A DNA stretch of 64,000 bases from Platanthera guangdongensis. Lineage: Eukaryota > Streptophyta > Magnoliopsida > Asparagales > Orchidaceae. Under the pieces are notes generated by a model, which had not been told where the DNA came from, did not search any database, and saw only the letters and a list, made by a program, of their open reading frames with translations. Shown piece by piece: positions 23,701 through 34,837 of the stretch (position 1 is the first letter of the stretch; the number at the start of each line of letters is the position of its first letter). The stretch spans positions 164,422,720 through 164,486,719 of the forward strand of contig CM077162.1 of assembly GCA_039583875.1 (NCBI GenBank). The letters are read 5' to 3'. A program made the position numbers and the translations under genes.

Positions 23701-24167
23701 CCTACCAGAGAGACCACGCAGGCAGAACAACCAGAATCAAGTAACTTCCGAGCACGCACCGCAAAAATGACTGGAGACTCCTGGAGAGAATACCCATAAA
23801 CGCTCCCTGGCTGACCGTTGTCCTTGACGAAGTCCAAGCGCTTACCCTTGCACTGGATCACAGCATCGTACCTTAACAACCAGTCCATGCCCAAGATAAC
23901 ATCGAAGTCCTCCAGGTCAATCACCTTCAGATCTGCCTTGGCTAGAAAATCCCCCAACAAAATCGGACAATCAAGGACACCCAGGTCCGTAAACACAGAG
24001 TCACCGGAGGGGAACTTAACGCAAAAGGCACCACCAACGCGATCTAGGCCCAAACTGAACCGCTCCATGAAGGTTCTAGCCACAAACGAGTGGGTAGCGC
24101 TGGAATCGAAGAGAACGCGCGCCCAGCGGTTCTTTACCTTAAATCGTCCTACAAATAGCGCACGCAT
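20790..24167 (-). pseudogene. pol: Pol of Tekay element B: PR-RT-RH-IN-chromodomain (exon 2)
   Basis: Minus-strand replication polyprotein. Protease near 24110 has DSS where relatives have DSG, a likely inactivating change. RT follows with the FIDD motif at about 23095-23110. RNase H occupies 22437-22862 with a YVDAS motif. Integrase has an HHCC finger (about 21905-22030) and D-D-E core (about 21780, 21645 and 21535). The chromodomain is at the end (about 20800-20890, Trp-rich). The frame is constant but has TAG at 22896-22898 where relatives have Trp, and TAA at 22434-22436 between RNase H blocks. The first codon ATG at 24167 immediately follows a splice acceptor, so the ATG is an exon start rather than a translation start. 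Confidence 0.9.
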
Positions 24168-24253
24168 CTAAGGAAACAAATGCAAAAAAACGAAACTACA
24201 ACCAAATGGGAAACATAACGAAACGACTGGGGAGGAGTCGAACCTAAAATAAC
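24168..24253 (-). other. Predicted intron between gag and protease, element B
   Basis: Minus-strand 86 nt starting GTTATT after a CAG and ending in a pyrimidine-rich tract with TTTCCTTAG before ATG at 24167. Gag from 25468 to 24254 is an exact number of codons and the acceptor begins a codon, so removal fuses gag to pol in frame, whereas unspliced they lie in different frames. Unspliced RNA stops at 24149-24151. The position matches the intron in element A, but length and sequence differ. Confidence 0.7.
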
Positions 24254-25468
24254 CTGGGTCGAAGTCTGCGCTTCGTCTGCCGAGAGCACATTCAGCTTCC
24301 CCTTTCCTCTATCCAATTGCTGAGGCGGTGGCAAAGCCTGGAGGGGAACTGGCTGCCGAACAGGCTGGAACTGTGGGCACTTTGTCTTGAGATGGCCCTT
24401 CTGGCCGCACTGAAAACAGACCTTATCTTTTAACCAGCAACGGACAGCCTCATGCCCCTTCCTTCCATATAAGGCACATACCAAGTCTCCTCTGGGAGCA
24501 CCCTGAATCGCATGCACCTGTTCCTTCTTCTGCGCTCCCAACCTTTTGAAACACTTCTCAAAGGGGTGTCCTGGTCGGCCACAGAAACTACAAACCTCTT
24601 TATTCCTCTTTCTCGAGACAACATCAGGTTCCTGAGGGCTCTTCCCTCCAACAGACTTCCGCTTATCCTTCCTCAACTGCTGGCCCCTATTCTTGGTATT
24701 CTCAATGGCCTCAACTCTCAAGGCAGCTTCAACCACGCTGGCATAACTGACTGCTCCGTAGGCATTTGCTAACTGCTGAATGTCGCTTCTGAGTCCACCA
24801 AGGAATCGCTTAACTCGGTCTGCTTCAACACTCACCAGACCAGGGGCAAACCGACTCAACTTACTAAACTCAATCTCATACTCACTAACCGTGAGTTTCC
24901 TCTGCTTCAAATGGAGAAAGTCATTCATCAGCCGGTCCCTCTCGACTGAAGGCAGAAATTTACTCAACATCATCACCTTAAATGACTCCCAAGAGCATCC
25001 TGCCACCAAGCTTTCTTTCTCCCTCAGCCACCAATTCTTTGCTAAGCCCTTGAGCTGGTAGGCAGCGAGCATCACTCTCTGATCGTCCGTAATCCCTGAG
25101 TAAGAGAACATCTCCTCAATGGTAATCAGCCAGTCATCCAAAATCATGAAATCTGCTTGCCCATCATAAGTAGGGGGTCTCAGCCGCTGAAACTGGGATA
25201 TAAACGCCATCTCCGGGGGTACCACCACCAAAGGCACGGGAGGAGCAGGAGGGGCAGGAACAGCTACCCCCTCAGCGGGGTCCGGAACTCTCGTGGTCTG
25301 TCCCGCCACCACTGCTGCAAGGGACTGAATCTGAGCCTGCATAGCCACCACCTGCCTCGATAAGGCCTCATTGCTCTGCCGCAGGTTTTCTACCAACGCT
25401 TCGCTCTACGCTCCTGACGTCTCACCCTAGGATTGGGGGGTCGATCTCGTCGCAGGACGTCTCGCCAT
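24254..25468 (-). pseudogene. gag: Gag of Tekay element B (exon 1)
   Basis: Structural protein of the retrotransposon particle. A coiled, Gln-rich N-terminus (about 25300-25400) is followed by a Pro/Val linker, the retrotransposon gag capsid domain (about 24830-25200, with the WW..KE and F..LKQ blocks), a basic linker and three zinc-knuckle sites near 24610, 24480 and 24415. The middle one is degenerate: it reads Cys-X2-Tyr in place of Cys-X2-Cys. I place the start at ATG 25466-25468 because the frame upstream of the later ATG at 25396 keeps the family's basic N-terminus. Two TAG codons interrupt it (25427-25429 and 25406-25408). Both are explained by CAG to TAG, i.e. C to T in a CHG methylation context. 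Confidence 0.85.
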
Positions 25469-26131
25469 CCTATAATCGCACAAGCTTTAGACAAAGCCTA
25501 GTGCAACAGCTAGAACAAAACTACCCGGTACAGACAAACACACTTAAATATGAACTTCAACTGCAAAACTTGCTCTGGGAGTTGTTTTTATCATGATGAT
25601 GTTATGCTTAACCTAAGATGGTTCACCACCATCATACTAACTCATGTGCCTAAACCATGAATGCATGTATTTGTATTTTTTTTGACTCAAAACCATGTGT
25701 GTACATATGTCATCTTGCAAATCTTTAGCTTGGCACGTTGTGATTATGAAATGTTATGCTATGCATTCTAAAAAAAAGGGCCTTAATGCATGCCATGGGC
25801 GGCGTACACATGAAAATGTTATGCATCCCATATTACATAACATTCCCATGCAACGAGAAAAGAAAACGTGCTAGCCGCATTCATGTGGTGAGGTTATGCA
25901 TCCCATACTACATAACCCTCACATGTTGCCTCCTATGGTGGATCCATATACGAACACATATTATGCATCCCATACTACATAATATGCCCCGTATACTTCT
26001 TTATGCTCATGAGTGTAGTGTTCGTGCTTTAGCCAAGACGTGCTGATGATATATCGGTGTGTGTATGGTATGACACTAACCACTAATGCAAACAAGGGAA
26101 AGGTTGCCCGACCATTTGTCAAGCAACCTCC
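25469..26131 (-). other. 5' leader of Tekay B (PBS to gag) with hairpins
   Basis: Non-coding leader of about 660 nt. It has no ORF of note but holds three hairpins between 25815 and 25986 (separate entry) and several ATGCAT words. Leaders of LTR retroelements usually hold packaging and dimerisation signals. Confidence 0.7.
25815..25986 (-). promoter_or_regulatory. Three hairpins with shared loop and compensating stems
   Basis: Plus-sense stems are AATGTTATG/CATAACATT (25815-25844), GGTTATG/CATAACC (25892-25917) and CATATTATG/CATAATATG (25957-25986). The 12-nt loop is CATCCCATACTA in two and CATCCCATATTA in the first. The inner five pairs are constant while the outer pairs change together. 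The second stem can be extended outward by TGAGG/CCTCA with a bulge. The position in the leader suggests an RNA signal. Confidence 0.7.
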
Positions 26132-26142
26132 CTCTGATACCA
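26132..26142 (-). promoter_or_regulatory. Primer binding site (tRNA-iMet), Tekay B
   Basis: Minus-strand TGGTATCAGAG begins two bases after the 5' LTR end and complements the 3' end of initiator methionine tRNA, the usual primer for this lineage. Confidence 0.9.
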
Positions 26143-26144
26143 AC

Positions 26145-29100
26145 TGTCACAACCCGCATTTTCTCAACGATAAAACCGTATCAGAGCAAGAGAAAACACG
26201 TGCCGTGATGCCACGTCGTGCAGGGGATAACTGCACACGCTCAGGCAAAACTCCAGACCTTTGATTTTAAGGAAGTTCGTTGATTAATTATGAAAGAAAA
26301 CCGGTTATGTTGAAAGGCCACATCCCTCGGCACGGTGGATCAGCTAGTCCATAATAAAAGTATATTTATACGCAGCAGAAAATACTTTAGTTCAATTAAG
26401 TTGACATCCTAAATGAGCATAAGTGTCCCCGAGGGACAACTCATGGTATGCACGACTCTAAAGTGGGTATAATATATATAGGAAAGATAGTCTTTTTACG
26501 CTAAGGAAATATAGTGTCTTCATTTTATAAATATGTTTTGCATGATGTACATATAATAATGCTTTTAGGGTTTAAAAATATCTAACATGCAACCTAGCAT
26601 AAATCCTCCCAGAAGCAAGTAAACAACCACAAACAAGAAAAAACAGCAGTTTAAGTTCATACCCAGCATCGCAAGGAGCCACCGGTGGGCGCCAACAACC
26701 TGACACGAACCCACTGGTGAGTATGTATGTCTATACAGAAAGGTAGAGAACTACCTCACAAAATTGGGGATCCACTAGCTCAGCTACCCAAGAGGCCACA
26801 AACCAGCCCCTCCAAAAGAACTAGCCGCTGAACCGGCTACAACCTGGACCTGAGGCATTCAAGAAAAGAACACCTCAGTAAGAAAATAAACAAAAAGGTA
26901 AATAGAGCATTAGATTAATGAGCAAATAAAAGAAGGGTTTACCAACCCGGCAACAAACTGCTATAAGCAAAAGAGAGGGCATGACAGTAAGAAAAGAGTA
27001 ATGTCTAAAGCACAGCAAAGTACACCAAGTGCGAGCAATAAAAGTAGCATGCCCTACAAAGAGTCTGCAACAGCAACAAGACATAAACCGAAATCATAAA
27101 CAGGAAATGGACTAACAGTCTTAACACGTAGGTAAGTGGCAGTGGTAAAAACATGGATCTGAATACATAACCAAAACCAGATCCAAAAAGGGCTAAGGGG
27201 TCAAACAGTGGCAGCACTAGGGTCCCACACCCGCCAACCCAAACCGGGGCAAAAGGCGGTGGCCACAACTCTCCACATAAAACCACCCCTCCAGAGGCCA
27301 CTAAAACTCCACCACCTGCCACAACCCAAGAGTCGGCATGCAAAACTTAGCCGAACACCCAATACCACCCCTAGAGAAAGGGAAAAGTCACACTAACAAT
27401 CCTAAAGAACACATGAACCCAAGACAAAAATGTCGAGCCCACCCGACGCGGTGCTGAGTAAGCTCCACACTCGTGACGTCAAGATACCTAGCCGCAAATC
27501 CTACACTGGGTGATGGCGTTGAGCGAACTCGGCTCACTCGACGCTGTCGGCGCTTTCCACCTAGGATAAACGTAAGTTTTAGTTAGACCGCAACCTACAC
27601 CCTCTCAACACGCGAAAAAAAAACAGAGAGTTGGAAATTTAATCCCAACCCGCCGTTCCATCCTAACTACTCGGGACTACCGCAACTAAACATTAATTAC
27701 CACTACCGCCGCCTCACCCTAACTCTAACTACCCACTGTACACCAAACCTCAGACAAAAGAGAGAACAATGATTTAATAAAAGACAAACAAAGTAACAGC
27801 CCATGGCTGAAATGAAGGAAAAGAAGAGCATCCTATTGTTCTAACTTTCTATGGAGAAAAAAAAATAAAGAATACAGAGTTATTGCACAGGAAAATGGAA
27901 ACAGAGCAAGAGTTAGAATAATTTGGCAAGGGCAAAGGAGCCACTTGCCTCTACCTCTCCGGAAAAACAACAGCCACACCACCGCTTGGCTCCGGCGGTA
28001 AGATCGGCCACCTAGAAGACCAAAGCTGAAACTTGAGGAAAGAAAAGAAATCAGATATTTACAATTCCTGGAATCAAACACTAAATCAAGAAAAAAACTT
28101 ACATGGAAGGGAAGATCTAGATGAGAGCAAGCCAAATCAGCTATCACACGAGAAAACGGGCTCTAACCCTCCCGAAATCGCCGGCCAAAACAACCACCGC
28201 CTCCTCTCAAAACCTTCCGCTGGAAGCTCTCCAGACTCGGGAACGAAGAAAAATGAGGAGGAAAGACGGTTCACGGCAACAAAAAATGATTTCAGGAGAA
28301 AAGTACGGAACACGCCCAAGACACGCCCGTGACACGGTCCGACACGCCCGTGTCACGGGGCGTGTACTAACTCGACGAACGTCGACCTCCACTCGACGAA
28401 ACACGGGACACGCCCCCGACACGCCCATGACACGGCCCGACACGCCCGTGTCACGGGGCGTGTACTCACACACCTACCCACTCGACGAAAGTCGATCTCC
28501 GCTCGACGAAACAGGTGACACGCCCTGTGACACACCCGTGTCACAGGTCGTGTACCAACTCGAACACCGCCCAACGATCGTGGAGCTCCGATCGTCGAAC
28601 AGAGAGACACGCCCCATGTCACGCCCGTGTCCGATACGACACGCCCGTGACCCGGCCGTGTTCTCACCAAAACACCGCCTGACGACCGTCGAGCGCAGCT
28701 CGACGAACCGAAGGGGGACACGCCCTGTGACACGTCCGTGTCACAGGCCGTGTTCCTACCAAAAGCCCTCGTCGACCGGAAACCGTCGACCACAGGGAAA
28801 AGAGCCTTACCCGAGCACGACACGCCCTGGGTCACGCCCGTGACCCAGGCCGTGTCACCCAAACTTACACAAAAAAAGGAAACCTGCTAACTCCTTAGCA
28901 AAAGTTAAGGCACCGACCTATAAGCTCAGCTACAGCAGACCATGCACAGTACATCAAACATTACAAATATTACAGCTAACCAAAAACAATCGTCGAAACG
29001 ACGCGAAAACAATCGATCCCGGACTCCGACCAGAACTCGCACCGTAGCTAAAACACCCATGCTATGAAAACAACGGTGAGGTCGAAAACAACATCCGACA

Positions 29101-29330
29101 ATCGCAGACTCGGGCTAACACCTCCCGAAGCCAAAACACAAGCATTTCCCTAAGAGTCCCAGCCGAGTCACCAAAACAGACTCCGGCTAGCTGGGGAAAA
29201 CTTGCCAACAGGCTACAACCAGGAACCTAAGGAGCTAAGACCACGCTCTACAACGACAAAGGGCTGGAAGTGCGTCATCGTAACGCCAATCCAATATCAA
29301 ACAAAATAAAGAAAAAACTGGGGCGTTACA
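26145..29330 (-). repeat. 5' LTR of Tekay element B (3186 bp)
   Basis: Near-identical partner of 17456-20662. Minus-sense start TGTAACGCCCC at 29330, end GTTGTGACA at 26145 beside the primer site. It carries the same palindrome array at 28310-28860, one 21-bp unit shorter. ORFs 26875-27084 and 28353-28862 mirror those in the other LTR and are not genes I can support. Confidence 0.95.
28310..28860. repeat. ACACGCCCGTGTC palindrome array in LTR B (5' copy)
   Basis: Same array as at 19625-20190, with one fewer 21-bp unit at the start and scattered substitutions, several of them C/T or G/A within CpG. Confidence 0.85.
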
Positions 29331-29335
29331 GCCGT
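29331..29335. other. Right target-site duplication of Tekay B (mutated)
   Basis: GCCGT, pairing with CCCAT at 17451-17455. One substitution in each copy from an inferred CCCGT. Confidence 0.6.
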
Positions 29336-30700
29336 AACCATTTCAACTCACATGTGGTCGATGCATACTACGATATTCCGCTTTTGCACTAGACCTGGAG
29401 ACCACTAACTGTTTCTTGCTCTTCCAGCTCACAAGATTTCCTCCAACAAAAGTGCAAAAGCCCGACGTTGACTTGTGGTCTCCTTTGTCATCAGCATAGC
29501 TCGAATCTGAGTATGCTTCAACCCTCAAGTGACCATTATTCTGAAAAAGAAGTCCTCTCCCTGGCGCTGCTTTATCATACTCCAATATCCTCAGGGAAGA
29601 CTGTAGATGACACTCCCTAGGAGTTTGCATGAATTGGCTCACCTTGCCTATAACATAGGAGATGTCGGGTCTGTTTATCGTGAGATAAATAAGTTTGCAA
29701 ACCAGACGCTGGTACCTCGTAAGATCGGATAGAAGAGGCGAGTCATCTGTCCAAGTTTTGTCTTCTCTAGCAGCTATAGGACATCGGGCAGGTTTAGCAC
29801 CAGTCAGCCCTGCCTCTTTTAGTAGATCAAGAGCATACTTTCATTACGAAAGGACCATGGAGTTGTGCTTCCTAGAGATTTCAATCCACAAAAAGTATTT
29901 TGGGGAGCCCATATCCTTTGTGACCAGGTGTTGGCGGAGGTGTTTCTTTATCAAAGCTACCACAGCCTGGACATCGCCAGTAAGAAGAATGTCATCCACA
30001 TATACAACATGAACCACCAGAACCAAGGACGTTTTGCGAATGAATAAGGAGTGATCAGCTGAACTTCTTGCAAAACCAATGGCCGCAATAATGCCTCTAA
30101 ACTTTTCAAACCAAGCCCGAGGGATTTGCTTTAGGCCATAGATGGTCTTCTTCAGCCGACATACTCGTGTCTCCCCCTGAGTAACATACCCAGGCGGTTG
30201 CTCCATGTAAACATCTTCCTGAAGATCACCATAGAGAAAGGCATTCTTAATATCCAGCTGTGAAATGGTCCAATCCCTGTTAACAGCCATAAAGAGAAGG
30301 ACTCGAATGGTGCTGAGACAAGCAACGAGAGAGAAGGTGTCAAAGTAATCATCACCATAAGTCTGAGTGAAGCCTTTGACGACCAAGCAGGCCTTGTATC
30401 GATCGATGCTACCGTTTGGACGGAACTTGACTATAAAGACCCAGTGGTATCCAACCATATCACTGCCCAAAGGAGGAGAAACAAGGGTCCAGGTAGCCCT
30501 TTCAGTGAGGGTGACAATTTCCTCATCCATGATGGCCTTCCAATGAGGAATGACAAGAGCTTCCTGGTAGGAGTGGGGAGTGGCAGTGGTAGAGATAGCC
30601 AAGGTAAACGCTCTGCGAGAAAGAGTTAGACGATCATATGAAAGAACTGCATCCAGTGGTGCTGGGTACATGTCTGTACCCCTTTGCGAAGAGCAATGAG
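29336..30700 (-). pseudogene. pol: Copia RT and RNase H (N-terminal part)
   Basis: Minus-strand RT/RNase H of the old Copia. RT blocks run from about 30600 (the WVF..K.RPNG.I.R.KACLV region) through QLDIKNAFL (about 30255) and the YVDD active site (about 30000). A further frame to 29343 carries the RNase H start with SDSSYAD and S-A-x-AEYR motifs. The frame is broken between 29844 and 29642, and again just before the Tekay insertion, where one base is missing relative to the family reading. Several residues normally conserved have drifted. The gene resumes at 17455 after the insertion. Confidence 0.85.
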
Positions 30701-32400
30701 AAGATCCAGGTCGGCGTGTTCCATAGGAGCCGGAGAATCCGTGGCAGAGAGAGCTGGCCCGAGAGTGGAGAGAGATAGCCGCGGAGAGGAGGGACAGAGC
30801 AGTGGTGGTTTGGGAGAGAGAAGGAGGTGACGGTGGAGTAATGGTGGGGAAATATCGATGAGAGTAGACGTGGTGGAGGGGAGGGTAGGAGGAGAGGAAA
30901 TATCTGGAGAGGGAGAGGGGTTAGAAGAGAAATAGGATACATTCTCGAAGAAGGTCACATCCGCGGATACGTATTGCTTATGAAGAACGGGGTCAAAGCA
31001 ACAATTGCCTTTTTCAGTAGTAAAGTAACCCCCAAAAGACACACTTAGTGGCACGTGGGGAGAGTTTGTCATGAGTGGCGGAAGGAGCATGCACAAAAGC
31101 CGTGCACCCAAAGATACGCAACGGGAGAGGAAACAGATCCTTGCCCGAATATAGAATGGAGAATGGGCTTTGTCCGTGGAGAACCGTTGACAGAATGTGA
31201 TTAATGAGATAACATGAAATAAGGACAGTGTAGCCACAATAGAAGCGAGAAATTTGCATCTGTGTCATTAGAGTGCGAGCGACATCGAGGAGGTGACAGT
31301 TTTTGCGTTCCGTCACCACATTTTGCTGTGAGGTGTAGACACAGCTAGTTTGATGAATAATACCATGTTGCATACAGAAAGAAGAGAAAACAGAACTAAG
31401 ATATTCCTTAGTATTGTTAGAGCGAAAGATTTTAATAGATATATTAAACTGATTCTTAATCATATTATAAAACGATGTCCATACAGAAAATAGTTCGGAG
31501 CGATCCTTTAAAAGATACACCCACGTACACCTAGAGAAATCATCAATAAAGGTTACAAAATATGAACTACCCCAACCTATGGTGAGGGTAGGAGCAGGAC
31601 CCTAGATGTCAGAGTGAACAAGATCAAACGGTCGGGAAGATCCACGACCTTGATTCGGTGGGAAGGAGGAGCGGTGATGCTTGCCAAGCTGACATGCGTC
31701 ACAGTTGAGTGGAGGACTCTGCGGAGGAAGGTGGGGCAAAAGCTGACGAAGAAGTCTTGGAGGAGCATGACCAAGACGAAGGTGCCATTGTAGAAGATCA
31801 GTAGAAGAGGAGGAGAAGGCGGACAGAGCAGAGACATTGTCGAGGAAGTAGAGGCCGCCGCTCTCAGTCCCAATAGCAATCGTATGTTTGGAGTCCAGAT
31901 TCTGAAAAGAACAAGTTGTAGAAGTGAATGTTACAGAGCACTGTAGTTGCTTGCAAAGAAAAGTAACAAATAACAAATTGCAAGGGAACTTGGGCACGTA
32001 GAGGGTGTCCGCCAAGCAAAGAGACGGAGACTTGAGCCACTCCTGTTCCATTGACCGGTGAGGGAGAGCCGTCCGCAATAAAGACCAGGGGCAACCGATC
32101 ATGTTGTTCTAGGAGAGAAAAACATTGCGGATTTTTGATCATATAATTAGTAGCACCAGAGTCAATCAGCCATTTACCTTGAGTAGCGACGTGGGCACTA
32201 CATGAAGACATGACCACGGAGGCGGACGGCTTTGAAGAGGAGGTGGAAGCGTCACCAGTTGGTCAAAGATGCTTCTAGCAGCGATCAACCGTGTGGCCGA
32301 TGTAGCCATAGTGAGAACAGAGAAAGAGGGAAGCACCGCGCTCGCCGGATGGGTGGTTGCGGCCACCAGAGCTGCTTCGCTGAGTTTGGTGAGCATAGTT
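30701..32400 (-). pseudogene. pol: Copia protease and integrase region
   Basis: Minus-strand frames in several pieces. The protease DSGAT motif is at about 32160. The pre-integrase HHCC finger (H-x-RLGH...CDACQLGK) is at about 31675-31790, followed by the integrase core (31014-31520) and its C-terminal GKD..PLR.FGC.A block (about 31085-31130). In the core, the second catalytic Asp of the usual RSDN is Asn (RSNN, about 31425), while the Glu in the TERKN block remains (about 31295). Frameshifts and stops separate the pieces, so this is an old copy. The Pro/Ser-rich spacer 30634-30942 lies between integrase and RT. Confidence 0.8.
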
Positions 32401-32433
32401 TTCCGGTTAAGAAGGAGAGGATAACAACGTGCA

Positions 32434-33080
32434 TTATTGCAGCCAAGAGGTAACCACAGCTATGCGGGCAGCAGTGGAATCCAGGGTGGGAGACTCAGCC
32501 TCACCAAGGATTTGTTGACGTATCATGTCGTACAACTCAGGAAGTCGCAGAAGATAACATACCACCAGAAGCTCCTGCAAGTGTTTGTGTTGCTCAACGA
32601 GATCTGCAGAGAAGGGGCGATTTTGGAGAATTTCGGCTGTGAGAGCCTGAACTTGTTGGTAAGCAGTAGTAGGAGACATGGAGGGAAGGGCAAAGAGGTC
32701 TGCATATATAGTATAAATGTAGGACGTCTGAGAACCCTTCGAGTAGAGAGCGACAAGATGAAGCCAATCACCCTTGATCTTTCATCATGACGAATGACGG
32801 GTAGGCATTCATCAGAGAGGCTGTTAGCCAGCCATGTGTGGACAAGAGCATCACTGATATCCCAATCGTCAAAGAGAGGGGAATCTTGCGGAGGAGGGTC
32901 ATCGGTGCGATGGTGGCGTTTGCGTTGAGAGCTGAGAAGGAAGGTGAAGGAGACACTCCAATCTGGGTAGTTGGGACCGATGAGTTTGGAAACGATGCCA
33001 AGGTTACCCGAAGGAGTAGGAGGAAGAGGAGAAGGAGCGGCAACGGGAGTAGTGGTGGTAGAGATATCAGAGGTTGCCAT
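32434..33080 (-). pseudogene. gag: Copia Gag
   Basis: Minus-strand start ATG at 33078-33080, Thr/Pro-rich N-terminus, then the Copia gag pattern (NYPDWSVSF, W.I.D.LV..WL..S) at about 32800-32990. A frameshift near 32760 moves the reading to the 32434-32679 frame, which keeps YQQVQAL and the LP..YD..R..IL block. The nucleocapsid part appears at 32166-32396 with eroded cysteines. Upstream of 33080 no primer site or LTR is found, so the element is cut off soon after. Confidence 0.75.
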
Positions 33081-33859
33081 AGATAGAGCAGCGAGAAGAA
33101 CAAGTCGCGGCTAGAAAAGGAAGGGCGCAACGACTAAGAGCAGGTCATTGCAAGATGAACAGGCCGCGACGACTTAAGCACAAAATGGATAAGAAGTTAT
33201 ATCAAAAACTCAAATCAGCTGTGATAATTCATCTTTTTAACATTTCATCTGCCCCACAAAATACTTCGATTCTATATGCTATGGTACAACATTATAATTC
33301 TTTAAGTAAAACTTTCATTGTATGCTCAAGCAAGTTTAAGTTTACAAGAAATGAAGTTGCAATGATAATTGGGTTGCCTAACCAAGGGCACAATGTGGAG
33401 CATCAATACAAGTCATTCTCTACCATCACAAAGATGGATTTGAAATCTCGGATATTGCAACTTGCTAAAGAAGACTATGTAGTGGAGGAAGAGGACTTGA
33501 AAACTGTTTTGCTATATATATTATGCACATTATTCTTTTCATGCAGTTGTAATAGAATTCCTGAAGAGTTTATCCGATTAGCTGATCCTGAATTATTTTA
33601 AAACTACAATTGGCCGAGAGCAATTCACGGTTATCTGCTTGATAGTCTAGATACCCTTGCCAAGAAACAGAAAAATCCACCGAAGGCAATGGGCTACTTG
33701 AATGGATTTACCCATGTCCTGATTTGGATATTTGAGCACATACAGATCCAAATTCCTACCTTTCTAGAGAGAAGGCCCCGTATAAACCGTTGGACATCTA
33801 TCAAAACATTTGCGCTCACTAGAGCAATGTTAGTACTTCAAAACATCAAGACCACCCAG

Positions 33860-33954
33860 GTATATGTAATTTGTCATTCTTATATGTATATGTATAATAT
33901 TTGTATTATAATTTGTCAATTACAATGTCATATATATATGTAATTTAATTTCAG
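33860..33954 (+). other. Intron in Ulp1-like gene
   Basis: CAG/GTATAT donor and TTTCAG/GT acceptor with AT-rich content between coding blocks. Confidence 0.6.
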
Positions 33955-34514
33955 GTCTTTACACAATTTGAAGAAATTTTAGAGGATGATTTACTATTAT
34001 GCAACCCCAATGACGATGAACATGGAGTGAAGGAGAGGAAGAAGAAGAAGAAGAAGCTGAAGAGGATGGAGAAGGAGCTGGAGGTGGAGGAGAAGGTTAA
34101 GAAGAAGAAGCAAAGGAGATATAAAGATATTGTCATGCCTGTTTTGAAACAGATTTTTGAAGAAATTCGTTCTTTAGACCGTAAAATGACAGTCAATTAT
34201 GAAGCGCTTCATAAGAAAGTTGACCGGTTGTCTGACTCTATTTGTATTTTTAAAAAATCTCATTATGTGTCCTCTTTATTTGGTGAAGATGAGGAGGAGA
34301 AAGTGGATGAGGAGGTGGAGGAAGTGGAGGAGGAAGAGAAAGTGGATGAGGAGGTGGAGGAAGTGGAGGAGGAAGTGGTTGAGGAGGGTGAGGAAGTGGA
34401 TGCAATGGAGGAGGGAAATGAGGATACATATCCCTCTGAGTACCCCGAAAAGAATCTCATAACCGAGGAACAACGTGAGCTCATTTATGCGCGGATGAGC
34501 TCTTGTAAATCTAG

Positions 34515-34579
34515 GTACTATTATATTTCATTTTGATTTATTTTTATTGGAATAAACATCATTTGTCAAACTATTGCAG
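34515..34579 (+). other. Intron in Ulp1-like gene
   Basis: Donor GTACTA, acceptor ATTGCAG. Joining leaves an Arg codon split 2+1 and keeps the downstream frame open. Confidence 0.65.
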
Positions 34580-34760
34580 GGATCATATTGCCTTCAGAGG
34601 CCCTCGGTTAGCTGGGAAGCGTGAGTCGATGGATGATTTGTTAACCGATAAATACATTGCAGATTGTCACGTTGATGCATTTGCTCGTGTGCTAGAAAAT
34701 AGGAGGACAGCTGATCCGAAAAGGTGGCGAAAGTTTCTATATGTTAGCCCAAATTTATGT

Positions 34761-34837
34761 GTTAGTGTTTCTACTTTATCTAATACAACTAACTACATAT
34801 TTGTTTTTTCACAAATCTAATTTTTTGCTCCAAACAG
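34761..34837 (+). other. Intron in Ulp1-like gene
   Basis: Donor GTTAGTG, acceptor CAAACAG. The exons join between codons and lead directly into the protease domain. Confidence 0.6.

Larger units (their letters stand above)
17456..29330 (-). mobile_element. Complete Tekay-type element B (11.9 kb)
   Basis: Full-length minus-strand chromovirus. LTRs at 17456-20662 (3') and 26145-29330 (5') share the ends TGTAACGCCCC...TTGTGACA (minus sense) and match along nearly all their length. A tRNA-iMet primer site (26132-26142) and a purine tract (20667-20678) sit where expected. Between them are gag, an intron and pol with chromodomain. Several nonsense codons make it non-autonomous. By eye the LTRs differ at only a few percent of positions, indicating a fairly young insertion into the older Copia. 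Confidence 0.95.
16663..33130 (-). mobile_element. Old Copia element split by Tekay element B
   Basis: Minus-strand Ty1/copia element in two pieces: 3' LTR, PPT and the end of RNase H at 16663-17455, and the rest of RNase H, RT, integrase, protease and gag at 29331-33080. The Tekay element B (17456-29330) sits inside the RNase H coding sequence. The two broken reading frames meet across it, and the flanks carry a decayed 5-bp duplication. Without the insert the element is about 4.6 kb. The 5' LTR and primer site expected beyond 33080 are missing, so the right end is truncated near 33130-33155. Confidence 0.85.
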
